The notes beneath the pieces are model-generated. The model was not told where the DNA came from. It saw only the letters and a list, made by a program, of their open reading frames with translations, and made no database searches. Of a DNA stretch of 9,553 nt, positions 1 through 7,081 are shown one piece after another. Within the stretch, counting starts at the first letter, position 1; each line of letters starts with the position of its first letter. Source of the DNA: an uncultured Propionibacteriaceae bacterium (GTDB lineage: Bacteria; Actinomycetota; Actinomycetes; Propionibacteriales; Propionibacteriaceae); the NCBI GenBank assembly GCA_947038745.1, contig CAMQXE010000034.1, positions 1-9,553 of the forward strand. The letters are read 5' to 3'. A program made the translations under genes and the position numbers.

Positions 1-1
1 T

Positions 2-700
2 CCTGAGCTGGCCGCTGAACTCGACCGCATCGCTAAGGCTAATGGTGTCTCCATCATCGGCACCGGCGTGAACCCTGGCCTGTCCATGGACACCCTGGTC
101 GTCATGCTGACCGCAGGCTGCCACGAGGTCACTTCAATCGAAGCTGAGCGCGTCAATGACCTGTCGCCGTATGGCCCGACTGTTATGCGCACCCAGGGCG
201 TTGGCCTGTCCGTTGAAGAGTTTGAGAAGGGCGTCGCCGATGGTTCGGTAGACGGTCACATCGGTTTCCCGGAATCAGCCAAGATGATCTCAGACGCGCT
301 CGGTCTGGGCGTTGATCGTATTGAGCAGAAGCGCGAGCCGATCGTCTCCACCGTGCGTCGTGAGACCCCACACATCGTGGTCGAGCCGGGCATGGTTGCC
401 GGCTGCAAGCAGACCCTTCTGGGCTACCGTGGCGACGAGGTCGTCCTCACCCTGATCCACCCCCAGCAGGTACTTCCTGAGCTTGAGGGCCAGGGCACGG
501 GTGACTACATCAAGATTCACGGCACCCCAGAGCTGTCCATGGCGATCACCCCGGAGTACGCCGGTGGCGTCGCCACTAAGGGCATCGCTGTGAACTGCAT
601 CCCGCGCATCGTTGAGGCGACGCCGGGCCTGAAGAACATGCTCGACATTCCGGTTCCTGGCGCGCTCATGGGTGAGTCCGCCTACAGCCGTCGCGTTTAG
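2..700 (+). CDS. ord: 2,4-diaminopentanoate dehydrogenase, C-terminal part (5' truncated by window)
   Basis: The reading frame is open from base 2 to a TAG stop at 698-700, giving 232 visible residues. The true start lies upstream of the window. The GTG at 68 is an internal valine in a GTGVNPG motif, not a start. Proteins of this family are about 350 residues long, so roughly the N-terminal third, including the NAD(P)-binding Rossmann part, is missing. The visible part resembles the C-terminal domain of dihydrodipicolinate-reductase-like dehydrogenases. Ord oxidatively deaminates (2R,4S)-2,4-diaminopentanoate to 2-amino-4-oxopentanoate, releasing ammonia and NAD(P)H in the cytoplasm. The assignment rests on this fold signature plus the immediately downstream ortA, ortB, oraS and oraE, the classical ornithine-degradation neighbours. 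Without that context it could be called only a DapB-like dehydrogenase. Confidence 0.88.
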   Translation, partial: PELAAELDRIAKANGVSIIGTGVNPGLSMDTLVVMLTAGCHEVTSIEAERVNDLSPYGPTVMRTQGVGLSVEEFEKGVADGSVDGHIGFPESAKMISDALGLGVDRIEQKREPIVSTVRRETPHIVVEPGMVAGCKQTLLGYRGDEVVLTLIHPQQVLPELEGQGTGDYIKIHGTPELSMAITPEYAGGVATKGIAVNCIPRIVEATPGLKNMLDIPVPGALMGESAYSRRV

Positions 701-712
701 CTAGGTCTTACC

Positions 713-745
713 GCTGGGGGTTCGGGATTCTTTCGAGCCCCCAGC
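713..745 (+). terminator. Stem-loop after ord (terminator-like, no U tract)
   Basis: The arms GCTGGGGG (713-720) and CCCCCAGC (738-745) pair perfectly. The stem continues inward through TTCG against CGAG (one T-G wobble) and further weak pairs, leaving a small loop near 728-730. No run of T follows (the next bases are actctaccc), so it is not a canonical intrinsic terminator. It may instead be a 3' stabilising hairpin, a processing site, or a partial terminator that lowers readthrough from ord into ortA. Confidence 0.5.
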
Positions 746-750
746 ACTCT

Positions 751-818
751 ACCCAGATGGTCTGCCCCGGTAGCGGGGTGCGTTACCTGGGCAGGTACGA
801 TCCACAAGGAGGTATGCC
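751..818 (+). promoter_or_regulatory. Structured 5' leader of ortA with overlapping hairpins
   Basis: Several mutually exclusive pairings are visible. CCCCG (765-769) pairs with CGGGG (774-778) around GTAG. CTGCCC (762-767) pairs with GGGCAG (789-794). CCCAG (752-756) pairs with CTGGG (787-791). ACCT (785-788) pairs with AGGT (793-796). An excellent Shine-Dalgarno, AAGGAGGT at 806-813, lies 5 bases before the ortA ATG at 819. The crowding of short alternative stems just upstream of that site suggests translational or attenuation control, or simply a GC-rich intergenic spacer. I see no known riboswitch consensus; in particular I could not recognise a cobalamin riboswitch. I also see no convincing -35/-10 pair. 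Confidence 0.3.
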
Positions 819-1139
819 ATGGAAAGCCAACAGGTTATTACTGCCGGCACCTGGGTTGAGGTTCAGCGAGTGCTCCTACAGCCGGAGCAGCGTTCGTCGG
901 CCCTGCCGGAAGAGACTCGCACGTGTCCTTACGTGTTACGCATGTCTGGGTTCTTGCGCAATGATGCCCAGATAGGTGATCAGGTCACGATCTCGTCGAT
1001 GATCGGTCACGAACATACAGGTGAACTTATCACCGTCAATCCGTCGTATGCACACACTTTCGGCGCTACTGTGCCCGAACTGTTGCCTATCGGTTTGGGC
1101 GACGATCCGTCGCTGCCCGCATTCACGAGGGAGGCGTAA
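819..1139 (+). CDS. ortA: 2-amino-4-oxopentanoate thiolase, alpha subunit
   Basis: This is a 106-residue protein, the normal size for OrtA (about 100 residues). It has no transmembrane segment or signal peptide. The ATG at 819 is fixed by the strong AAGGAGGT five bases upstream. With OrtB it makes the PLP-dependent thiolase that cleaves 2-amino-4-oxopentanoate with CoA to acetyl-CoA and D-alanine, the energy-yielding end of oxidative ornithine breakdown. The small subunit has few catalytic hallmarks I can point to. The middle and C-terminal segments (FLRNDAQIGDQVTI near residues 45-58, SYAHTFG near 76-82) match my recollection of OrtA proteins, and its place directly before ortB with a 3-base gap makes the call firm. 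Stop TAA is at 1137-1139. Confidence 0.88.
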   Translation: MESQQVITAGTWVEVQRVLLQPEQRSSALPEETRTCPYVLRMSGFLRNDAQIGDQVTISSMIGHEHTGELITVNPSYAHTFGATVPELLPIGLGDDPSLPAFTREA

Positions 1140-1142
1140 ACA

Positions 1143-2561
1143 ATGGCCAAGGACATGTCCTATGACGCTGTGATGGGCCGCAAGGTCGAAATCATGAAGA
1201 CCGCGCTCGGCATCGATTACGACACCTACGAACTCACCCCGCTTGCGTTCGATTACGACCGAATGATGGCCGATACGGGCTACACCATTGATCGTATTGC
1301 GGAGATTCAAGGTCAAACCAAGGTGGGAAATACCCCGCTTTTGGAGCTGACGAACCTCACAGCTGCTGTGCGAGCGATTGCCGGGCCAGGCAAGGGTGCA
1401 ACGATTCTGGTCAAGGACGAAGCAATGAACGCTTCGGGCTCATTCAAAGCCCGTCGCGCTTCGGTGTCGTGCTATGAAGCCAAAGAACGCGGCTACGCTG
1501 GCGTAGCAACCGCAACGTCGGGTAACTACGGTGCTGGCGTTGCAAGCCAGGCGGCAATGCGTCGCCTCAAGTGCATCGTGTTGCAGGAAGTCTTTGACTC
1601 CCGCTTCGTGGGGCAGCCAGAGATCGTCGAAAAGTCGCGTGCCTGCGAGGCATATGGCGCTGAGGTGCAGCGGCTTTCGGTAGGCCCGGAGCTGTTCTAC
1701 CAGATGCTCGTCACGCTAGAGCAGACGGGCTTCTTCAACGCCTCGCTCTACACGCCTTTCGGTATCCGGGGAGTTGAGACGCTAGGTGCTGAGGTTGCTG
1801 ATCAGTGCATGGCTAAGTACGGCAAACACCCGGATGTTGTTGTCGTGACCAATGCCGGTGGTGGCAACCTCACTGGTACGGCACGCGGTCTTCAAGCTCG
1901 CGGCGCGAACTCCAAGATCGTGGCCTGCTCGGTTGATCTTTCCGGCTTGCATATGGCGTCGGATATTGACTTCAACCGTAAGTCATTCACAACCGGACAC
2001 ACCGGCTTTGGCGTACCTTTTGCGGTTCAGCCAGACCGTTCTGATGTTCCCCGGAATGCGGCCCGTGCGCTGCGTTACCTTGACGAGTACCACTTGGTGA
2101 CCCAGGGTGAGGTGTTCTACATCACCGAGCTGCTCACCAAGCTCGAAGGTATCGAGCGAGGCCCAGCGGGCAATACGTCATTGACGAGTGCTGTGGCTAT
2201 GGCTGCGCAAATGAATGATGATGAAATTATTGTGGTGCAGGAAACCGAATACACCGGTGCCGGTAAGCATCACAACATGCAGTTGGCGTTTGCGCGTGCC
2301 AACGGCATTGACGTTCGTCGCGGTGACCCCGCTGGCAACGTTCCGGGTAAGACGATTGTCATTCCGGAGCAGCTCGGTCAGGTTACGGGTAAGCCACAAG
2401 ATATCGAGCGTCTACGTAAGTCTTACGTAAAGAATGCGCTAAAGACCCTTGCTTACAAGGAATGGACGGACGTCGACGTGGACTATGTCGCGGCCGAAAC
2501 GCACACCAATGCCGACTGGGTTCGCCAGACGGCATCCGAACTCGCAACCGTGGAGGGGTAA
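1143..2561 (+). CDS. ortB: 2-amino-4-oxopentanoate thiolase, beta (PLP) subunit
   Basis: This 472-residue cytoplasmic protein belongs to the fold-type II PLP enzymes (threonine synthase/cysteine synthase relatives). The PLP lysine is expected at K102 in SGSFKARRA. SGNYG at 126-130 is the substrate-contacting asparagine loop, and the glycine-rich phosphate-binding loop is GGGN at 239-242. It carries the catalysis in the OrtAB thiolase, which yields acetyl-CoA and D-alanine. The start ATG at 1143 follows GAGGGAGG (1127-1134) with an 8-base spacer and lies 3 bases after the ortA stop, so the two subunits are probably translationally coupled. Length and neighbours agree with clostridial OrtB. Threonine synthase itself is less likely because of the partner ortA and the long N-terminal extension before the PLP domain. 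Confidence 0.93.
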   Translation: MAKDMSYDAVMGRKVEIMKTALGIDYDTYELTPLAFDYDRMMADTGYTIDRIAEIQGQTKVGNTPLLELTNLTAAVRAIAGPGKGATILVKDEAMNASGSFKARRASVSCYEAKERGYAGVATATSGNYGAGVASQAAMRRLKCIVLQEVFDSRFVGQPEIVEKSRACEAYGAEVQRLSVGPELFYQMLVTLEQTGFFNASLYTPFGIRGVETLGAEVADQCMAKYGKHPDVVVVTNAGGGNLTGTARGLQARGANSKIVACSVDLSGLHMASDIDFNRKSFTTGHTGFGVPFAVQPDRSDVPRNAARALRYLDEYHLVTQGEVFYITELLTKLEGIERGPAGNTSLTSAVAMAAQMNDDEIIVVQETEYTGAGKHHNMQLAFARANGIDVRRGDPAGNVPGKTIVIPEQLGQVTGKPQDIERLRKSYVKNALKTLAYKEWTDVDVDYVAAETHTNADWVRQTASELATVEG

Positions 2562-2567
2562 CGAGTC

Positions 2568-2930
2568 ATGACTGATGACCGTATCGAGCGTATTGAGGGG
2601 CATATTGCTGAGCTGAACAAGCTCGACGATGCCACCCTCAAGGCGCGTTTCTGGGAGTTGTGTGAGCAGATGATGACGCCTGTCGTTGATCTGGCTCGCA
2701 CCCACACAAGCCCATCGATTGAGCGTTCAGTGCTCCTTCGTATGGGGGTCGATTCCATTTCGACTCATGGTGTTGTGGACAAGATCTACGAAGCCGGGCT
2801 GCTGGGCAAAGGCGCAGGACACTGCGTACTCAAGCTCATGCATGACCGCAACATGGATGTCCGCACCGCTGCACAGCTCATTCTTGATGACCCGTCGGTT
2901 CTCGACGGCTTGTTTGGGGAGGCGAAGTAA
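2568..2930 (+). CDS. oraS: D-ornithine 4,5-aminomutase, small (S) subunit
   Basis: This 120-residue, mostly helical protein matches the usual OraS length of about 120. Recognisable stretches are the N-terminal charged helix, a central ARTHTSPSIERSVLLRMG segment (residues 44-61) and a C-terminal GKGAGHCVLKL segment (80-90). OraS associates with OraE to form the heteromeric mutase that moves the terminal amino group of D-ornithine from C5 to C4, giving 2,4-diaminopentanoate. The start ATG at 2568 has GGAGGGG (2552-2558) 9 bases upstream, overlapping the end of ortB. The gap to ortB is 6 bases. Its TAA stop is immediately followed by the oraE ATG, which suits stoichiometric co-translation. Confidence 0.93.
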   Translation: MTDDRIERIEGHIAELNKLDDATLKARFWELCEQMMTPVVDLARTHTSPSIERSVLLRMGVDSISTHGVVDKIYEAGLLGKGAGHCVLKLMHDRNMDVRTAAQLILDDPSVLDGLFGEAK

Positions 2931-5153
2931 ATGGAACTCAAACCAAACGAGAAGCTCGACATCGATAACTTGATGGAAGATCTCGAGAACTACCACCCGC
3001 GTCGCAAGGGCTGGACGTGGCGTGAAGTTCCCGAAGAAGGCGTCGATATGGGCCCCTTCCACTTCCGCGATATGGCAGTTCCGCTGAAGAACTCCATCGG
3101 CTTGCCAGCCTCCAAGTACTTTGAGGGCATTGATCCGCAGCCGCAGCCGGTTGTCACCACGGAAATCGCCTCGGGCCGTTTCGAGGATGACATCCGTCGT
3201 ATGCGTATGGCTGCATGGCATGGCGCGGACCACCTCATGGTGATTCGTACCACGGGCCAGTCGCATATCGATGGCTTGATTGAGGGCACCCCTGAGGGAA
3301 TCGGCGGTGTCCCGATCACCCGTAAGCAGATTCGTGCATCGCGTAAGGCCTGCGACATCATTGAGGATGAGGTCGGTCGTCCGATCAACTTCCACTCCTA
3401 CGTCTCCGGTGTTGCTGGCCCCGAGGTCGCAGTGCTGTTCACCGAAGAGGGCATCAACGGTGCACACCAGGACCCGCAGTACAACGTTTTGTACCGCAAC
3501 GTGAACATGATCCGCTCCTTCGTCGATGCTGCTGAAGCCAAGACAGTGATGACCGCTGGTGGCATTTTCCAGATCGACGGCGCGCACAACGCTAACGCCA
3601 CCGCGAAGGCTGGCTGGCTGGTTATGCCCGAGCTCATGGTGCAGCACGGCATTAACTCGATCTTCTCCAAGATGGTCGGAATGCCGCAGGAGCTTATCGG
3701 TTTGTCGACGGTTCCCCCGAACTCGCCGCCAGCTCCGAAGCTCTGGTACGACTTGCCTTACGCCGTCGCTTTGCGCGATTTCTTCAGCGAGTACAAGTTC
3801 CGCGCTCAGCAGAACACCCGCTACATCGAGGCGTCGATTGAAGAGGCTGTTCGTACCCACACCATCGATACGCTGATCTCGATGCTGACAAAGGCTGATA
3901 TTCAGTCCACCATTACCCCGGATGAAGGCCGCAACGTTCCGTGGCACTACAACAACATCCGTGGTGTGCAGACGGTCAAGCAGACCTGGGCTGGCCTTGA
4001 CGGCATCAAGGAACTGCTGACGCTGAACTTTGATGGCCCGTTGGGCGAGATGGTTCGCGACATCAAGGTTCGTGCAGTTGCCTTCCTTGAAGAGGCCATT
4101 GAAAAGGGCGGCTACTTTGCTGCTGTCGAGCAGGGCTTCTTCGTTGATTCGGCCAAGTACCCGCAGCGTAATGGCGACGGCATCGCCCGCGATCCGCAAG
4201 GTGGCGTCGGTGCTGATTCGATCGTCGAGCGCGATGCGGATTACTTCGCTCCGGTTTCGGCGCACTTCGGTAACTCCACGATCCCGGCTTGGGTCAAGGA
4301 GTGGAAGGGCGATATCAGCAATGCTTGGGAGGCCATTGATGGCGATACTTTGCACTGCCCGAACAAGATTGTCTTCATCGATGAGCTTGATCCGTCCGAC
4401 TCGGCATTGGCGCGTCTGGAGAAGACCAAGCCTTACCGTAAGGGCGGCTCGCTGATCCGTCCCGAGGTTGAATCGGCTGGCGATGGTTGGGTCAATATCC
4501 AGCTATTCGTGCCTGAAACTGTCGATGTCGCAGAGGTCTACGCGGTTGAAATGGCTAAGAAGCTCGGGCTTTCCGATCCTGAGGTCATTAACCGTGAGGC
4601 AATGCATCAGGCTGAGGGCACCTTCGTTGAGGTCAAGGGCAAGGTCACGTTCGATATTGAGCGCGACTCGCTGGAGATCCCGGAGAAGGTTCAGCTTCTG
4701 CCCGAAGAGGAGCTGCGCGAAGCAGTCAAGAAGATCGGTCTGCATGTCGTCGCCGGTACTGTCGGCGAAGATGAGCACTCGGTCGGTATGCGCGAGATCA
4801 TCGATATCAAGCATGGTGGTGTCGAGAAGTACGGTGTGAAATACACCTACCTCGGTACCTCGGTGTCGATTGAGAAGATGATCGATGCCGCTATCGAAAC
4901 GGGTTCGCAGGCCATCCTCATCTCTACGGTAATCTCTCACAACGATGTTCACCGTACGATGATGAAGAAGCTCAACGATCTTTGCATTGAGAAGGGCGTT
5001 CGTGATCAACTCGTCCTCATCGCTGGCGGTACTCAGGTGAACCCTGGCATGGCTGCCGAGACGGGCCTGGACGCGACTTTCGGTCGTGGTACCAAGGGCA
5101 TTCACGTTGTTGATGCCATGGTCAAGAAGCTCCGGGAGCGTGGCGAAGTTTAA
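2931..5153 (+). CDS. oraE: D-ornithine 4,5-aminomutase, large (E) subunit, AdoCbl- and PLP-dependent
   Basis: This 740-residue protein is full length for OraE. The long N-terminal part corresponds to the TIM-barrel catalytic domain. The C-terminal part from about residue 600 is the Rossmann-like cobalamin domain with the base-off B12 motif DEHSVG (614-619; H616 the expected cobalt ligand). K627 in DIKHGG aligns with the PLP-binding lysine that I recall as K629 in the clostridial enzyme, where the cobalt histidine is H618; the same offset of two applies to both. It catalyses the radical 5,4 amino shift of D-ornithine. The ATG starts directly after the oraS stop, with GGGGAGG (2916-2922) 8 bases upstream. 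A powerful terminator follows the stop. All key residues are present, so the enzyme should be functional. Confidence 0.96.
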   Translation: MELKPNEKLDIDNLMEDLENYHPRRKGWTWREVPEEGVDMGPFHFRDMAVPLKNSIGLPASKYFEGIDPQPQPVVTTEIASGRFEDDIRRMRMAAWHGADHLMVIRTTGQSHIDGLIEGTPEGIGGVPITRKQIRASRKACDIIEDEVGRPINFHSYVSGVAGPEVAVLFTEEGINGAHQDPQYNVLYRNVNMIRSFVDAAEAKTVMTAGGIFQIDGAHNANATAKAGWLVMPELMVQHGINSIFSKMVGMPQELIGLSTVPPNSPPAPKLWYDLPYAVALRDFFSEYKFRAQQNTRYIEASIEEAVRTHTIDTLISMLTKADIQSTITPDEGRNVPWHYNNIRGVQTVKQTWAGLDGIKELLTLNFDGPLGEMVRDIKVRAVAFLEEAIEKGGYFAAVEQGFFVDSAKYPQRNGDGIARDPQGGVGADSIVERDADYFAPVSAHFGNSTIPAWVKEWKGDISNAWEAIDGDTLHCPNKIVFIDELDPSDSALARLEKTKPYRKGGSLIRPEVESAGDGWVNIQLFVPETVDVAEVYAVEMAKKLGLSDPEVINREAMHQAEGTFVEVKGKVTFDIERDSLEIPEKVQLLPEEELREAVKKIGLHVVAGTVGEDEHSVGMREIIDIKHGGVEKYGVKYTYLGTSVSIEKMIDAAIETGSQAILISTVISHNDVHRTMMKKLNDLCIEKGVRDQLVLIAGGTQVNPGMAAETGLDATFGRGTKGIHVVDAMVKKLRERGEV

Positions 5154-5162
5154 GGTAGAGCT

Positions 5163-5206
5163 AAAGGCGGGTGCCCCAGATTCTGGGGCACCCGCCTTTG
5201 TTTTTT
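5163..5206 (+). terminator. Rho-independent terminator of the ornithine operon
   Basis: A perfect 17-bp stem pairs AAAGGCGGGTGCCCCAG (5163-5179) with CTGGGGCACCCGCCTTT (5183-5199) around the 3-base loop ATT, followed by GTTTTTT. It sits 10 bases after the oraE stop and is a textbook intrinsic terminator. Read on the minus strand the stem is followed only by TTTAG, so it would work at best weakly for the converging helicase gene. Confidence 0.95.
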
Positions 5207-5220
5207 ATGGAGTTGTTGTC

Positions 5221-5290
5221 CCTCACCGCCCGGTTTGAGGCGTTCAGAGGTGTGAAAGGCCCGATTTGGGGGCTTTTCTGGGCGGTGAGG
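5221..5290. repeat. 11-bp perfect inverted repeat with inner hairpin, between convergent oraE and helicase gene
   Basis: CCTCACCGCCC (5221-5231) and GGGCGGTGAGG (5280-5290) are perfect reverse complements. The stem gains one G-T and one G-C pair further inward. The roughly 48-base interior contains a second stem, GAAAGGCCC against GGGCTTTTC (9 bp with one G-T, 7-base loop). The structure begins 2 bases past the helicase stop as read on the minus strand, so it is best read as the helicase transcript's 3' end or terminator. No strong U tract follows on either strand. The large interior and long arms are unusual for a simple terminator. Confidence 0.55.
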
Positions 5291-5292
5291 AA

Positions 5293-6945
5293 CTATGTGA
5301 GGCCAAGCTGGCTGGCCACTTCGGGCCCGCCGATGGTGCGCACCATCGACTCATCCCCAACGACAATGAGCCGATCAGTGGCACGAGATAGCCCGACATA
5401 GAGCAGCCGTTCAGCTCGTTCCCGGTCAATAGCGGTACCAAGATTCACGCACAAGACCACGGCGCGGCGTTCTAAGCCCTTAAATCCAGCAACGTGGGAG
5501 TAGAAAATGTCATCGCCACTGGCAAACTCTTCCCAGTAACCGGCATAACCCAGGTTCTCTTGCCGCTCCAACTGAACCGGATGGCGGCGTCCCATCGTGA
5601 TGAGGGCAATGTCATTGGCCTGCCAGCCTTCAGCAAAGAGAGCATCAACCTGATCATCGGCAACACCAATCGCGTTCTCAACACTGCAATCGACAAAGGT
5701 GACGTCAGGCCCAGTATCACCACGTAGATCCATCTTGGGAGCGAGCGGGGCGAAGGTTTTGGCGATCTGCTGAGTATTGCGCAGGCAATGGTCCAAGACT
5801 AGTGGGACTAATGCGATAGGTGGACGCCCGGAGCGAGAGAATATTTCCTGGCGTTCATCGGTATAACAGAATAGGCCGCTGTGATCTTCGTCGCGTAGAC
5901 AGCCCATGACAGCATCCCACCAGGTATCGGCGAAGTCTTGGGCTTCATCGACGATGATGGCATCGAATTTCTGCCCATCGCTGAGTTCGGCGGCGCGTGC
6001 AGCCATTAAAGCGGGCAGTTCTCGTTCCCAGAACTCAGAATCGTCGCGGCCCTTCATGGGGATACCCCAACTGCTGCCAAGTTGTTCAAAAGTACCGACG
6101 AAGGCGGGTTGTTTCTTTCGCTGGCCCGTCAGTAAGGATTGGCTCAACGTATGCGCCAGGCCATACGAGTAGCACAGAACTGCGACCCGCTGGCGCTGAC
6201 CCCAGCGCCCGCTGGCAAGGTCTTTTGCTTGCTGGATCGCCATTACTGTTTTTCCTGAGCCAGCTCCTCCGCGTACTTCGATGCGGTTCAGTAAGCGTGT
6301 TACTTCGAGTAGCTTTGCCTGTTCCAGAGTGAGTCGCTGGGCTCGTTCTGCCCGGTCTTGGGCAATCGCGGTAACGTCGCGGGCAGGTAAGAATCGGCCT
6401 TGGAGGATTTCAGCAATGAGTTCAATATCGTCTTTGGTTGGTATAGCTGCATCAGTTTTATGCAGGGAAGTGGTGTCCCAGATTCGTTGCCCCAGTTGAG
6501 ATAGATCGCTGGCTCCAGTTATTTGCCAAGTGGGGCAGTTTGGGGCAGAGAAATTGGGATCGAGCGTAGTTCGTGTTAAGACGACATGGTGCTGCCAGCG
6601 CACCGTTTTCTTTGGCCAGCGCGGGTCAGAGGTGACGTAATTGCGAATGGCATACTTCGCTGTCAGAGCCTGCTCTAGTGGGTCGATGTGCTGAGCAACG
6701 CCATCGCGATTGATATGCCAACCGCCATCGTCATGCCAGACATGGCTACCTTTGACTTCAATCACGACGATTCCAGAGTCTGGCATGAGTGCGATGAGAT
6801 CTGCTTCGTAATCTTTGTCTGGTCCGTTGAGGCGGAAGTTGGCAAGCACGATAGCGCCGTCAGGAAGTTGCCGTACCAGGTGGTCGTAGGCGGTCTTCTC
6901 GCTGGCATTGACAAAGTGTGGGTAGGAATAGGTGCGTGCAACCAT
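5293..6945 (-). CDS. NERD-domain nuclease / UvrD-like superfamily 1 helicase
   Basis: This is a 550-residue protein read from the ATG complementary to 6943-6945. That start has GAAGGAG (complement of 6952-6958) 6 bases upstream; the longer open frame back to 7152 lacks a site and overlaps the acetyltransferase. Residues about 10-120 form a NERD domain with nuclease-like acidic and basic residues (D49, then E63-V-K65 in VIEVKGS). Helicase motifs follow: Walker A GGAGSGKT (226-233), Walker B IVDEAQDF (331-338), a motif-III-like YTDERQEIF (361-369), and motif VI YVGLSRATDRL (516-526). The GDxxQ of motif III is altered to TDERQ. The family is thought to act on DNA (repair or defence), but the precise role is unknown. 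It converges on oraE and is divergent from the acetyltransferase gene, and nothing links it to ornithine metabolism. Confidence 0.88.
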   Translation of the reverse strand: MVARTYSYPHFVNASEKTAYDHLVRQLPDGAIVLANFRLNGPDKDYEADLIALMPDSGIVVIEVKGSHVWHDDGGWHINRDGVAQHIDPLEQALTAKYAIRNYVTSDPRWPKKTVRWQHHVVLTRTTLDPNFSAPNCPTWQITGASDLSQLGQRIWDTTSLHKTDAAIPTKDDIELIAEILQGRFLPARDVTAIAQDRAERAQRLTLEQAKLLEVTRLLNRIEVRGGAGSGKTVMAIQQAKDLASGRWGQRQRVAVLCYSYGLAHTLSQSLLTGQRKKQPAFVGTFEQLGSSWGIPMKGRDDSEFWERELPALMAARAAELSDGQKFDAIIVDEAQDFADTWWDAVMGCLRDEDHSGLFCYTDERQEIFSRSGRPPIALVPLVLDHCLRNTQQIAKTFAPLAPKMDLRGDTGPDVTFVDCSVENAIGVADDQVDALFAEGWQANDIALITMGRRHPVQLERQENLGYAGYWEEFASGDDIFYSHVAGFKGLERRAVVLCVNLGTAIDRERAERLLYVGLSRATDRLIVVGDESMVRTIGGPEVASQLGLT

Positions 6946-7081
6946 GTGGGGCTCCTTCACGTTTCCTTGTAACTCATAGTCTGCCTGACCATTGGGGCAA
7001 GGAATAGGCAGGGTCAATGATTGTGGCAAGAGCCGTGTGCAAGCTGTTTTGCTTTTGGGACGGGTGGATAGTCTTGGACGT
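6946..7081. promoter_or_regulatory. Divergent promoter region between helicase and acetyltransferase genes
   Basis: These 136 bases separate two head-to-head starts. On the minus strand a possible promoter is TTGCCC (complement of 6995-7000), 16 bases, then TATGAG (complement of 6973-6978), a weak match. An inverted repeat, CTGCCT (6981-6986) against AGGCAG (7006-7011), overlaps this candidate and could be an operator. On the plus strand TAGTCT (7069-7074) stands 7 bases before the acetyltransferase ATG. A shared regulator is possible, but this is inference. Confidence 0.35.
7069..7074 (+). promoter_or_regulatory. -10 box TAGTCT for a leaderless acetyltransferase mRNA
   Basis: TAGTCT fits the actinobacterial TAnnnT -10 form and is followed by exactly seven bases (TTGGACG T) before the ATG at 7082. 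Transcription would therefore begin at or beside the A of the start codon. No convincing Shine-Dalgarno is present. No clear -35 is seen at 16-18 bases. Confidence 0.45.

Noticed and set aside
757..975. 72-codon + strand frame overlapping the ortA leader
   Set aside because: It is out of frame with ortA, has no Shine-Dalgarno and is rich in Arg/Cys/Ser, as expected of a frame-shifted read.
936..1316. 126-codon minus-strand frame across ortA/ortB
   Set aside because: It is a shadow of two well-supported genes, with no motif.
2727..4355. 542-codon minus-strand open frame opposite oraS/oraE
   Set aside because: It lies wholly antisense to clearly real oraS/oraE. It arises from biased codon use on the other strand and shows no domain motif or ribosome site.
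4503..5105. 200-codon minus-strand open frame opposite the oraE C-terminus
   Set aside because: It is antisense to the conserved B12 domain of OraE and has no recognisable features of its own.
6992..7081. 30-residue extension of the acetyltransferase
   Set aside because: There is no ribosome site and the peptide is not GNAT-like. It would also cover the divergent promoter region.
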